Source of the DNA: Tamarix chinensis
Taxonomy: Eukaryota; Streptophyta; Magnoliopsida; Caryophyllales; Tamaricaceae
DNA length: 64,000 nucleotides
NCBI GenBank assembly: GCA_030549775.1
Contig: CM060171.1
Coordinates: forward strand, 146,402,859-146,466,858
Direction: 5' to 3'
This document shows, piece by piece, positions 50,041 through 62,599 of this stretch. The notes beneath the pieces were generated by a model that worked only from the letters and a program-made list of their open reading frames with translations, did not search any database and was not told where the DNA came from. The position numbers and the translations under genes were made by a program. Numbering within the stretch: position 1 is the stretch's first letter; each line of letters starts with the position of its first letter.

Positions 50041-51392
50041 TTCGACATGAGTTTCGGGCCTTTCTACTTCAGGCTTCCTTCGACAGTTCGACGAGTCACG
50101 CAGCGTTTTTTTTTTCAAAATCTTGTCTTGGTCAGCTTCTCTTCTTCGTTCTTGGATGCGTGCGCGATTCTTGCAGAGTTGCAGTTCTCAATCTTGTCTT
50201 GTCATCTAAAATTAGGTGATTTTCTTTCGATTTGCAGCTTCTCTTCTTCTTCTCATTAGCTTCATTTTTTTTAGTTATATTTTAAGTTTGATCTTATTCG
50301 ATTTGTTTTCAATCTAGAATGTTCTTTTAATTCCCTCCTATTCATCTTCTCATTTCCCTCGACTTCATCATCAACAGCTTGCTTCACAATAATCATATTT
50401 CTTCATTCACATGTCAGCATACCAGTCTTGCTTTGTTTGCCTTAAATTCATGAGCACATCGTTCAGCCTTGAAAAAGATATGTATAATAATCAAACAAAA
50501 AATGAAGATGAAGGAGATGGGTAATTAATATTAGCATAATCTTAGCTAGTGTTCTTAAACATGAACATGACTGAGCACAGAAAACACGTTCTCAAGACCA
50601 GGATATAAGTTCGAAAGTTATGAAACAAATTACCTCTCTTTTTGTTTGTCACTGTTGCCTTTTCTTTCCTTTCTTCTTAGATTTACCCACATATTGCTCA
50701 TCTCCAGCATTGTTGATAGTTGGAGAAATGGGTTGAGGGGGGTTTCAGCATTGGAGTTTATAAAAATTCTAGGATTTCAAAGAGACTGGTGATTGATAGC
50801 AGTTATCAGTGTTTGCATACTCTATGACTTAATAATCTGAGTTTGAATTTTTGGAAATTTACTGGGTCAAGTACTGGTTTCGAGATTGAGAATGTTGAAT
50901 CATAGGAAGAAATGGAACTTAATTTTGGAGGACTTCATTTTTATGATGATGAACTGGCTGGCTTGATATGCACAATTCCTCAACTTCTTAAGCAACTTTG
51001 CAACGTTAAGATACTTTTGGTTTGCAAATTTGGAACTCAAGTACATATGTTCATATTTTAAAGCATTATTAGTTTGACTAAATGTGCTAGCTAGCTTTCT
51101 TACAATTCTTCATACAATTTAAAACTACTGGAAGGGCAAGAAGGCAGGTTACCTATACCTTTTCTCTTACTTCAAATGCTAGTAACAGACATGTTAGGCA
51201 AGGAATTTGCAGAAGATAATTATTCCTTCTGATATAGGAGACGTAATATCTAGTACTCCTGACTTTAGCCATACCAAAGTTTAGTTGGAGAAAGGTGGTG
51301 TTAAGGGATATCCGAAACTTTAACTCAAGCCATGATAATATATCATGTAATTCATACACACACACACACCCCCCTCAAAACATACATTGTTG

Positions 51393-51790
51393 TTATATAA
51401 AAAAGGGGAATAATATATGCATACCCAGAACCAATCCTAGCAGCCTTATTCATATTCATCTAAATCTATCTCTGTAATGGCAAGGACATCAAAACAGAAC
51501 ATTATTGATATAAAAAATGGGAATAATATATGAATACCCAAGACTAATCCTAACAACCTTATTCATATTCATCTACATCTATCGTTGAACATGGAAGCTA
51601 AGCAAATACTCACACCTCCCTACCAGCTGCTGGGCATGACACCCTCCCTCCTAAAAATAAATCAGTTCCATGAAATCATTACAACTTATTTAATAAACAA
51701 CAGTGGTACTCATATGTTCAAAGGTCCATGGTTCCATGACATGAACTTCATAGTCACTACCAATCCAAAGACAGCTATATACTAGTAAAT
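51393..51790 (+). pseudogene. Captured cytochrome P450 N-terminal fragment inside the hAT element
   Basis: At 51530-51785 a hydrophobic segment (YPRLILTTLFIFIYIY) is followed by KLSKYSHLPT and, after a frameshift, by LLGMTPSLLKINQFHE and SGTHMFKGPWFHDMNFIVTT, ending NPKTAIY. The membrane anchor, proline-rich hinge, (V/L)LGMLPSLL and FKGPWF...F(L/I)VTxDP order is that of the N-terminus of plant fatty-acid-hydroxylase-type P450s (CYP86/94/96 group). The heme-binding end is absent. A shorter, diverged copy of the first 70 bp lies at about 51400-51465. The piece sits in the predicted leader intron of the transposase. Assignment is from recall of family motifs. Confidence 0.5.
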
Positions 51791-52462
51791 TCTATTTATT
51801 TAATTCTCCTATATATATAATAATGCTCATTCATCACATCAGAAATTCACTACCAAAAATATCATTTAATGGATCATGGTGTCCCATAAACAACAACATC
51901 AGCAACATCAAGAAGAGAAACTCTGCATCACAAAATTCAGTCTCTTCTTCAAAAGATGGAATGTAAAAAATGCAACAAAAATCTCATTCCACAAAATCAG
52001 GACATACTCTTGTTCAACAAATAACTCTGCGACGAACTTACTAAATTGGTGCAACACACCCACCTCATGATTCAAGAATTACTATCCACGTCTCCTAAAG
52101 ATTACTACTCATCCAAATTAAGAATAATTGGGGTTTCAGAATTCATTTGTTGCTAACTTTATATCAATAAGCTGCAATGAGAAGTCACCTAACATATAAA
52201 AACCAAAAAGATGCCATAAAAAACTAAGGTGACCCAAATTATTGTTTGAAATAATTTTTTTTTGTAACAAAAAAAAAACTAAGGTCGTATTCTCTTCAAC
52301 TTATTTTTAGTTTTTTACTAACCTTGTTTGATCTTATCTTATTATGTTTATAATCGTTATCATTATTAATATTATCATTATTAAGTAAATATAAATAAGT
52401 GAGAGTAAGTAAATATTATGTTATCTTGTTGTGCAGCGTTTGGGATCTCCTAAAATAGTTTG

Positions 52463-54855
52463 ATGGCATCAAGTAGCCAACCTAATACTGATTCACAAAG
52501 TCTACCACCATATTCTTCCAGCGCAGCTAGTAATCCTATACCTAGTGAACCATCAACCAATGAGGAGGTAGAAGAAGTGAATCCATTTTCTTTAGTGAAA
52601 AAAAGGAAGAAAACTTCAGTTGTTTGGGATCATTTTAATGCGGCAGAAATTAACGGTTTGAAAAAAGCAATTTGTAAAGGTTGTAATAAGAGTTTGAGCG
52701 GTGATCTAAAAAATGGTACTTCTCATTTGCATGATCACATGAGGAAATGTGTACGTTTAAGGCCTATACAAGGGGTAGGACAAACTAAGTTGTGCTTTGA
52801 TCAGAAGGGGGAAGGAAAAGGAAAGCTTATGGTTGTTGAATTTAATCAAGAAGTTGCAAGGCTGTGAGCTATGTAATATGGTAGTTATGCATGAGTATCC
52901 AATTTGTATAGTGGAACATGAAGGCTTTAGAAGATATTCAGCAGCTCTTCAACCATCATTTAAAATGATTTCAAGGAACACTCTGCGAAGCGATATTTTC
53001 AAGTTGTTTGAATATGAAAAAGATAAAACAATGTCGTTGTTGAGTAGTAACAAGAGTCGAGTTTCAATCACAACAGATATGTGGACATCTCAGAATCAAA
53101 AAAAGGGTTTCATGGCTATCACGGCTCACTGGATTGATAATCATTGGACCTTGCAAAGTCGAATAATAAGGTATACTAAATTCATAAAAATGGTAGTTCT
53201 TTGCAATTATTAATATTATGTAATTATATGTTGTTCTTTGGTTTATTTATTGTATTATTGTATTTTGTTGAAGGTTTGTCTATGTTCCAAGTCCGCATAC
53301 ATCTGAAGTTTTGTGTGATTTTTTGGTCAATTGTTTGATGGAATGGAATATTGATTCAAAACTTACCACATTGACCGTCGATAATTGTACTACCAATGAT
53401 GCTTTGATCGGAGATTTGAAAAATAGATTTGAGTCGAAGAGTTTTTTATTGCGTGGGAAATATTTTCATATGTGTTGTGTTGCTCATGTGCTTAATATTA
53501 TTGTTAGCTATGGTATGGAAATCATTCAAAAAGCTATTGAGAGCATACGAGAGAGTGTGATGTATTGGAAAGCCACACCAAAAAGGCTGGAAAAGTTTAT
53601 GGAGGTTTGTCGTCAAAAAGAAATTCCGTATAGTAGAGCGTTAACACATGATTGTAGGACAAGATGGAATTCAACATTTTTGATGCTTGATGTTGCTCTA
53701 ATGTATGAAGATGTGTTTGCTCGCTTGGCACGGTTGGAATCTAATTATAATTGTTGTCCTACAAGTGATGAATGGAATTTGGCTCGATCTATTTGTGAGA
53801 GATTGTCATTATTTTATGATGTCACTTTGATGTTTTCTGGGAGTAGATATCCTACTGCCAATTTATACTTTCCCAAGGTTTGTGAAGTCAGAATGTCTTT
53901 GATTGAATGGTCTCTTGATCAAGATGAAATTATTAGTGGTATGGCAACAAAAATGATAGAAAAGTTTGATAAATATTGGAGTGTGATTCATGAACTGATG
54001 GCCGTGGCAACTATTTTGGATCCAAGGTATAAATTAAAGTTGGTAGAGTTTTGTTATTCTATCATTTATGGGAGAACCTATGATGAAGAGGTAGATAATG
54101 TTCGTAAAATATGCTATGAATTGTTTCATGAGTATGAAGAGAATTATAAGCGTAGGGAGAGAAGTTCATCAATATCGCGCGATTTTGGTGTTAGTAGTCA
54201 AAGTTGTGGTTCAAGTCTTAGTAGTGTGACTTCGGGTTCTAGATTCTCCCTTAAGCTTAATTATAATCAATGGTTGGCGAGCCAAGACATAAATAGTGCG
54301 CCACAGAAGACCGAGTTAGATTGTTATTTGGAGGAGCCTGTGATGCCACAGATGGATGACTTTGACGTGTTATCATGGTGGAAGACAAATACTAAGTATC
54401 CAATTTTACAACGAATGACCAGAGACGTATTTGCCATCCCTATTTCTACAGTTGCTTCTGAGTCAGCTTTTAGCACAAGCGGGAGATTTGTAAATCCTCA
54501 TCGCAACCGATTACACCCAAAAACTCTAGAAGCATTAATGTGTTGTAGAGATTGGCTTTGGGCTAGTATAAGGAATGAAGGTAATATTTAAATTTATATA
54601 TTTGATGTTTAAATAATTATAATATATCTATTATTATATTTGTTTAATTCTAATGTTCTAATTTTTTTTAATTTTTGTTAGATAATGATGGTACTGCGAA
54701 CTCAACTTATCATAGATTTACCTTGCAAAATGAAGAATCCGACTCAGATGTTGGTGAGCATGAGGTAAAACTTGTCATAAATATTATTAGTGATTAAAAT
54801 ATTTGATTACACTTAATTATTTAATTTATTTATGTTTTTTTAGATGAATGTATAA
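52463..54855 (+). pseudogene. hAT (Ac-type) transposase, four exons, one +1 frameshift
   Basis: Coding exons: 52463-53170, 53274-54580, 54682-54764 and 54844-54855; all junctions are GT/AG with matching phase. The total is 2110 bases, one more than a multiple of three. The extra base lies at 52859-52867, where the frame passes from EVAR to ELCNMVV. Without it the protein would be about 702 residues. Domains: BED zinc finger Cys71-x2-Cys74 ... His92-x3-Cys96; RNase-H-like core with ITTDMWTS, VDNCTTND, CCVAHVLNI and TRWNSTFLML; C-terminal hAT dimerisation region with SWWKTNTKYPIL and STVASESAFSTSGR. The protein would cut and rejoin the element ends at the TAGGGATG termini. As read it is truncated after about 134 residues. 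The true ATG is 52463. Confidence 0.9.
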
Positions 54856-55543
54856 ACCAAAAGATATGAAGGTTGAAGATGGAAAGACAAATTGGTGAAT
54901 GGTGATATGGAATTTTTGGAGCTCAAAACGAACAGCTTCTCTATGCTATTTTTAGCTAATCAAAGTTATATTATTATGTTTCACATGCATTGATTTCAGT
55001 TTTATTTGTGGAAGTATTTGTATAAACAAACATTATTGGCTATGGCGTTTTTAAACTAGACTTGTATTATTGTTGATTGCTTTATTGTTTGATAAATTGG
55101 TGAATGGTGATATTGATAATATGGATTTGTTGGAGCAGGTTGAAGATTTAAACTTGTTGGAGCAAGTTCAAAATTTGATCTTTAAATAATAGGTTGTTTG
55201 ATTGAAATTATAGATTTTATATATCATATATAGTATATGATAGGTTAAGTAAAATTCAAACGGGTATTGGATTTATCCGTCGGGTAATATCCATCGGGTA
55301 ATATCCATTGGATTATTTAAACGGGTAACACATTATCCGTCGGGTAATATCCATTGGATAATTTAAACGGGTAACAGATTATCCGTCGGGTAACGGATAT
55401 CCAACGGATACGGATATGGATATATTAATGGATATCCATTCGGGTACGGATATGGATTTGGGTATAATATACTTATCGGGTATCGGGTACGGGTATGGGG
55501 ATACCCGCCCCGAACCCACCCCGTTTACATCCCTAATACTTAA

Positions 55544-56990
55544 GTGTAAGATTGTGTACATGTTCATACCATATACTTTGTCATTGGTCTAGGGAATTTC
55601 AAAACCATGGCTTATCAAAATTTTACAATAACATAATCTAACAACAACTTTCCCAACCACACTCCCACTCTACATTACATTTTCTAATAATACATAGCTA
55701 AATATCAAAGCTTAAAGAGTATTTAAGTAATCTGTTAAGGAATTAAATTATGTTTTCAAATAATATAATAATCAAAATTTATCCATTAATATAAAAATAT
55801 AATTCTTTTTTTACTGTATTTTTTATAGCCAACATGTTTAGCTCTCATAACTCTTACATATCTATAAAAATTAACATTTAATATCACAAATACATTACTA
55901 TATATTATTGGTTTTCTATCTATACTTACTTTAGAGGAAAAAAAACTGACATCTCATGCATAACCCTTTAAAAAGGGAGATTGTTAGTTAAACACCCCAT
56001 AAGTGTTGAGTTAATACACTATAAATTACTATTATTTTAATATTTCTATACCATTTTTACCTTTATAATTCATTAAAAATTTTACTTAATTCTCTCTCCT
56101 TGTGGATTAGGTGACCTATAGTAACGATTTTGGGGAGATGAGATAATGGACAATATGGACCATTAATTTATTGGTGTGGATGAATTACTGAATATTATGG
56201 ACGATTTGGTACATATTTACTAGTTTATTATGATTATGGTAGAAATATGACTAGAAAATGTACTAAAAATAATGAAAAAATGAGACTTTGGAACGGACCC
56301 AAATATTCTAGTCGTACCACCCTAAGGAAAGGAAGTCGCATCATCCATGCATTCTGGGTTACACAGGCTGCACTAATCATGAGTTGCTTGGCTATCTAGG
56401 CGCATTGTAATACTATATACTAAAATCCTTCAAAATTTGTTTAAAATTATGTTGATATAAATTAAATTAGTTTTGGTATTAAGAAGGGTTTGAAATTCTA
56501 ATAAAAATGTAAATTTCATACGTATCATTCGACTAGTTTGCCTCACTAATTAAATGGTATGCTTGGAGATTGATAGCTTTATTCTCGATGAACCATGCTC
56601 AAACTAATTGATTGATTATCCTACAATTTCAAATTATTTTCTAATTTTGATTCAAATATCTTTCTAATATTTTTGAAAACTTCTAAGCAGAATCTATTTG
56701 TGCTAGTCATCATATTTTGGTAGTTTGAGATTATTTTTATATTATTTAGATAATTCTATGATCTAATGTTTATGAAAATCAATCTATTTGTGCTAATGAG
56801 CATATTTTGGTGCTTTGGGATTATTTTTATATTATTTAGATCATTCTATGATCTAATATTTATGAAAACTGATCTATTTATTCTAATGAGAATATTTTGG
56901 TGCTTTAGGATTATTTTTACATTATTTAGATCATTCTATGATTTTATTTAGTTAAATTTTTCCTAAAAGAACTTTTTGAGGCATACCTCA
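55544..56990. other. AT-rich spacer right of the hAT element, with a short tandem repeat
   Basis: At about 56690-56945 a unit of about 105 bp (catattttggtgctttggga, then attatttagatcattctatg) occurs about three times. No gene was recognised in the remainder. Confidence 0.55.
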
Positions 56991-56999
56991 CATTCTCTC

Positions 57000-59900
57000 T
57001 TCTCCCTTACTTTCCTCTCTCGCTTCTGACAGTTGGGTTGTGTGTTTGAATTCTTGCACATCTTTTTGGACTTACCACCCTTTTGTAATGGTTCCCTTCC
57101 TAACTACACTCAACCTCCCTCATACCATCATATATTCTTTTACACCTTGATTGCCCACACTCAACCATACCAATATCATCTCTCTCCCTCTTGTAGATTT
57201 CGGCAGGCTCTATCTTCTATACTCTATATTCCTGATTCATTTTCATTTCTTACCTATTTTTCTAGCTCTCTTCTTCCTTTCCCTAGGTGAAATTTGCTAA
57301 GTGTTGAGTATTCTCTATTTTTATTCCTTTTTCCTCTCTACTGAGAACAAAATAGAGGGTTCTCTTATTTTCTTCCATCATTGGTAGATTTATTGTCTCT
57401 ATTTTCTTCTTCTAATCTTGGCTTGATTTCTATCTTCTCTCTTAAGTAACGAAGGATTAAGGTTTGAGAATGGTTGAAGATTCTAGCTTTATTTTTTCCC
57501 TTAGAATTATGTTTATGAGAAAAGGTTGAGTTGTGTTTTGTTTTTCTTCTTCTTATTCCAATTTTCCTTGATTTTAATGGATTTTTAAAAGGATTTTAAA
57601 TGGTTTTGACTCTTGATTCTCTTAGGAATCAAAGTCTTGGTAGACAACCATCAAGTTAGGAGTTGTGTGATAGAAGAATTGCTTCAAGACAAGTCATTCT
57701 TATCTTTAATATGAATGAGGTTTGTGTTGCTTATTGTGGTTCCATGTGTTTTGGTGTTAAGCATGGGCAAATTTTATTCTATAATTCGAGCATGTGGTAG
57801 TGTTATTTCCTTCTAAAACTTAATCATTGTTGGTTTCTCTAATTTTATGCATGATTTAGTAGTTTAAGTATGATTTCATCTAAATTCCTACATTACCATG
57901 TATCCGTGTGATTCCATCTGTGCAACATGTCTCATTATGTGTTTTATGACATAACAACATGCTAGGATTAATACGATACAGTTTGGTAAATTTTAGTTTG
58001 TGTATCGCAAGCATTTGTGCTATTTTAACCATACCAGTTGATCGGTTCATTGAATCCATCGATTGGTGGTGTGAACAATCACAAGGTTTGAAAATTTTGA
58101 ACCAGTCAACTAGTCCCTATGAGCAGTCGATTAGTTTGTCAAACCTATCGACTGTTGACCTCATGACCAAAGTGGTCTGATCTCTTCTTAGACCCATTGA
58201 TCGATTGAACCAATCCCATCATCTGGTTTTCTATGAACAGTCAATCAGTGAGACCAAACAGTTGACTAGTCTGCTATTGTTTTTTTTTATAGGTTTGGTA
58301 CTACTAGACCAATCAGTTGGTCTCAATGATTGATCGAATGTTCTGATTGTTTTTCATCAGGATCGTTGTTAATTGTTTTCTTCTTTTGTGTTAATAATTC
58401 CTTATAATTACAACATTTAAATTATAATTTCAACCATGTTTACCCTTTAATTAATAAGACTCATAATGATGATATTTGAGATTTAAATTGGCTAAGTTTG
58501 GTGTCATCACTAAACACCCAATCAGTGGCTTGTATGCCTTGTGATGTGCCTGGTGTTATTACTTGGAAGCACCCAATTTGGATAATAATAAAATTTATTT
58601 GTGCTTTGTGTCATCAATTGAAAACACCCAATTAGTTATTTATGAAATTAATCTATGATTTGTAATATCACTTGGTAATTAATAAACATGGAATAAGATT
58701 TCATTCGAACATTTTTCTCTGACTCTCGGGGTAGTTAACCGGGAGTTAGTGGGCGATTCCTCCTGTGGTTTATATTTTCACTCAATACCTATTTTCTTCT
58801 CTACCGGGTTGCGATCAGTAGAGGGTATACACATATCTTTAAGGGTAGGATTATATTGTGGAAGATCGACATGGCATTGTTGTCAAGCTCGAATGGGTGA
58901 GTTATCCAAATACAAGCCCCCCCAGTACTTTGTATTTTCCATTGCTTAGGCGAGTGTGGTATACCAAATTTTTAACCCTCGTAGCAGAGGCATTCAAGGT
59001 GTGGTGGGTGAGGTATCTCAATACCAGCCCCCTTAACGTACTTCAAACACGTGTGGTGAGTGTGGTATCTCGATTTATGTTAGAACTTGTGGCAGGTGCA
59101 CTTGATGTGTGATGGGTGTAGTATCCCTGAAGAAAAGCCCCTTGGATGTATCTTGACCCCATGTAGTGGGTATGGTATCGCATTGTGATTGTATGCTACC
59201 ATGACTTTTATTCATGGCGGAGAATTAGGTGTGGTCGAACAGATTATCTCAATAACTGGAAATTATGTGACTACTAAAGGAAGATTTATAATATGGTTTG
59301 CATTGTGTGGATTGTGATGCATTTACCGTATTATTATTCTTCCATGATTTCCATGCAAGCATGCCTCATTGTATGTTTGCCATGAGCCCGAGTGTTAATT
59401 TGTATCGGTATGCTTATCAACATGCTACTATGTGACTTCAATGTGTTACATGAGCCTTACCATGTTTTAGGTAGTCTATTTTACAAGTACTTCATTGTAC
59501 TAATATTGCACTTGTATGGTCACTATAATGATCTAACTTATGGTTCAAGGAACAAAGGGCGGTTTGTAGGGGTATGGTTCTCAATTAGAGTATGCTGAGG
59601 TGATGAAGTGGGCCAATATCTAGCCATTGCTTGGGGTTGGAAATTTATATTTATAATTAAGAGTTATGCTAACTGGCTAGAAGTATTTTGCCCACTACGT
59701 TGGAAATTTTTTATTCTTCCACTTATTTAAACTCTTGGCTTTGATCGTCTGTATTTGAATTTTTTAAACTCTCATACTCTTCCTATCTATATTATTATCC
59801 TCATCATTGTTATCATTAGTATTGTTGTAACATTACTATAAACATGCATTTTTTCATTCATTATGTTATTTTGCCTTACATCAAGTATGTGTTAGGTGAT

Positions 59901-60015
59901 GATCACGAATCTCTAATGGTTGATGTGGCGGTAACATCTGCCGGTTTTGCTTTTCAAATGCTTCTGTGTTATCTTCAAAACGGAATTTTATGGTTTGTAA
60001 ATTGGGGGTGTTACA
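57000..60015 (+). mobile_element. Probable long-LTR segment of a related family (left end unresolved)
   Basis: The right end, ATTGGGGGTGTTACA at 60015, and the upstream GATGTGGCGGTAACATCTGC block (about 59923) match the equivalent blocks of the long LTRs at 32027 and 45833. It starts with a pyrimidine-rich zone (57000-57420) as those do. Internally it has repeated phrases: GTGTCATCAnnnnAAACACCCAAT (58500 and 58608) and GGTATCnnnATACnAGCCCCC units (58890-59150). The middle (58035-58345) is dense in CAGTCGATTAGT-like words. I found no coding and no paired 5-bp duplication for CACAT at 60016. Confidence 0.45.
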
Positions 60016-60567
60016 CACATGATCCATGCATTCCCTAATGCCTTGTGACGCATGGTTCGTGCATTCTAGGCTCTTTTTTCAAATTTTTAATAATTTATTA
60101 TATTTTCATGATGCTTATTAATTATTGTTATTATTATTATTTATCAAGATGCTTAACTTTTGATAATAATTATTGTTTAGTAGTTTCTGTTTGTATTTTT
60201 TTCATTTTTAATATTATTTTTTCAATTTCTTAATAATTTATTATATTGTCATGATGCTTATTAATAATTAATAATAATAACAATGTTTATTTAAAATGAG
60301 TATAATGCTTGAAGTTTGATAATTAATAATTAAATTCTAGTAATTTATATTTGTATTTGTGTCATATTTCACATTATTATTATTTTCAATTTTAGGATCC
60401 AATCGACACAAATTGGAGCAAATTATTTTAAATTGATTTAATGTTTCTCACATGCAATTAATTAAGTAGGATACATTACTAGGAAAATAGAAAAATATGA
60501 TCATCATGATTGATCGATCGAAGAAAGCTTAAGGTGGTACAAGAGCAAATGTAAAGTTACATTGTGA

Positions 60568-60778
60568 GTAGGGCTGTAAATGAGCTGAGCCGAGTTCACG
60601 AGCCAAATCCATAAAATGAACCGAGGCTAACTTTTTCCACCTTGGAATCGACTCGTTTAATTAAACAATCCCAAAAATAAGGCTCAGGCTTGACTCATTT
60701 AACTAAATAAACTAGTTAAGCTGATATTTTAGCAAGGCGAGCTATATACCAAGCTGTCTCAGGACATTTACATCCCTA
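60568..60778. mobile_element. hAT-type MITE with perfect 8-bp target duplication
   Basis: Left end TAGGGCTGTAAATGAGC, complement of right end TAGGGATGTAAATGTCC. The octamer ATTGTGAG is identical on both sides (60560-60567 and 60779-60786). The 211-bp body contains GAGCCGAG/GGCTCAGG words and is related to the MITE at 4336-4575. Confidence 0.88.
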
Positions 60779-60839
60779 ATTGTGAGAAAGTTGATACTTA
60801 TAAAAGACGTGCTTTAGTAAATCTTGAAAGAACAAGAGT

Positions 60840-61170
60840 AATAGGTTTAGAGAAGTGTGGATGTCCCTTAAAGATAAAGGAAAATGAGGTAACTCATCGG
60901 TGGTTAGAAATTGGTTGTTGATTGCGATGAACAAAATCGCCCTCTTGCAAATTATTTACAGAACCATTTATGTGCAGCAAGGCTTACATTAGAAAAATGC
61001 CGAGAAATGAGAGATTTTATTGATTTTCATGCGAAACCAAAGGAGATTCTTAACCATCTTTGGTGGAATGAGGAAGATAACCCTTATAACAATTTATAAC
61101 GAGAGAAATAATATCATAGTGGAGAAGGTGAGAGGGCGTATGGCTGTGCAACAACAAATGCACTTGCTTG
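60840..61170 (+). pseudogene. MULE / FAR1-related transposase fragment
   Basis: In shifting frames the translation reads KCGCPLKIKGNEVTHRWLEI, then KLVVDCDEQNRPLANYLQNH and LTLEKCREMRDFIDFHAKPK. This matches the FAR1/MULE N-terminal zinc-finger-like region (CPFKL-x-W-x-HNHxLxxxLxGH followed by MTKxxVKPxxIL). Only this domain remains; frameshifts separate the parts, and no transposase core follows. The neighbouring sequence down to 61405 is AT-rich. Confidence 0.6.
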
Positions 61171-61404
61171 CTACCAACAACTAGTGTCATTGGCATTAAG
61201 GCATCCAGGTACAAATGTTTTTGGTGGTTATTTTTTTACATCTAAAATACATTTTTTTAGTACACACATTTCCCTATGTTATTAGATTGAATTGCACATA
61301 TAAGACCTACGAGTACTTAATATATTATCTAATTAGTTATATAATACATAATTATCTATTTAATTAATAACAAGATATAGTTTATTAAATACGATCAATT
61401 ATTA

Positions 61405-61643
61405 CTACATTCCTTTCAAAAAGTAAGTCATTTTACCGCTCAATCTTTGTATTGAAAAAATCACTTAAAAAAGTCAAAATATCTTTTTCACTTTTGTCCT
61501 CGCTTTTTTTTTTTATCGTTCATGCATTAAATGCTTTAGTATTTATCGATAAATGATACACATGAAATTTTAAGACTACTTTTATTATTTCCTTAAAAAA
61601 TATACAAATTATTAAAATAGCTTTATTTTTTATACAAATGGAG
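61405..61643. mobile_element. Stowaway-type (Tc1/Mariner) MITE
   Basis: It is flanked by TA on both sides (61403-61404 and 61644-61645). The left end CTACATTCCTTTCAAAAAG and the complement of the right end CTCCATTTGTATAAAAAAT resemble the Stowaway consensus CTCCCTCCGTTTCAAAAA. The body is 239 bp and non-coding. Confidence 0.72.
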
Positions 61644-61645
61644 TA

Positions 61646-62560
61646 TTATTTATTATTTACTAAAATATAATGCATATAATTAATTATTAACTATGAACAT
61701 ATAATTATAAATAATTATCTATTTACTAACTAATATGATATAAGATATAATTATTTATTAAATACTGCTAATTATTATTGTTTATTAACTACTAACATAT
61801 AATGTATAGAATTACATATTAACTACCAAAATATAATAATTAATTACCTACTAACAACCTATTAATTCATAACCACTATTTATTTTTTTTATAATAAATT
61901 AATAATAAATATTCTTTAATTAAGAGCTACCGATTATATAGATTTAATTTAATAAATATTAGTATTCATATAAAAAAAACTAACCATTATTAGGCTAAGT
62001 GAACGACTAAAATAACCACCAACTATTAATTATTAACTTTTATTACTATCAATGATTATTAAGTATTACTATTACTATTATTATAAAATACTTAACCACC
62101 GACTATCATTTATTTATTGATTATTACAAATTATTAATTATGAACTATAAATTATTAGCAATTTTCAATTTTAATAAATTTTAGGCTCTTGAAAATTAAT
62201 TAATAAATATAAACTACTAACTACTAATAATTATTATTTACTAACCACAAATATTTAACTATTGATTAACCAACTACTAATATATACTATATAATAATAA
62301 TTATTATTATTATTACTTGTCATTATCTATGAACTACTAATGTACTACATAGTTAACTACTAATCATTATTTATTAATTTAAAATGTAATAACTAATATA
62401 TTATCTACGCAAAAGTTGGTCACATAACCAACAATTTCATGGGCCTAAGTTGCATAGCCTGCCCAACCGTAGGGAATGAGAACCGTACAACCGACGTGAT
62501 CGGTATGTTAGATAGACAAACATACGACTCACAAAATTAGAGCAACAATTGTCACATCAA
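61646..62560. other. Low-complexity AT-rich stretch
   Basis: It is dominated by interspersed ATTATT, CTAATTATT and TTAACTACTAA words, like a decayed microsatellite. A less AT-rich stretch at 62410-62590 shows no coding sequence. Confidence 0.55.
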
Positions 62561-62599
62561 TTGAACCTTTCAACTGTGAGTCTAGAGAAGATGTATCAA

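Larger units (their letters stand above)
49484..55535 (+). mobile_element. Full-length Ac-type hAT transposon with perfect target duplication
   Basis: Both ends are TAGGGATGTAAACGGG in inverted orientation (left at 49484-49499, complement at 55520-55535). The octamer ATACTTAA flanks both sides exactly (49476-49483 and 55536-55543). Subterminal zones (about 49490-49690 and 55255-55535) are dense in CGGGTA/GGATAC and CGGGTAATATCC words, probable transposase-binding repeats. Inside are a duplicated GC-rich leader (49825-50040), a long leader intron (about 50216-52436) with a P450-like fragment, and the transposase gene (52463-54855). The intact ends and unmutated duplication argue for recent insertion, but the transposase carries one frameshift. 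Confidence 0.92.
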
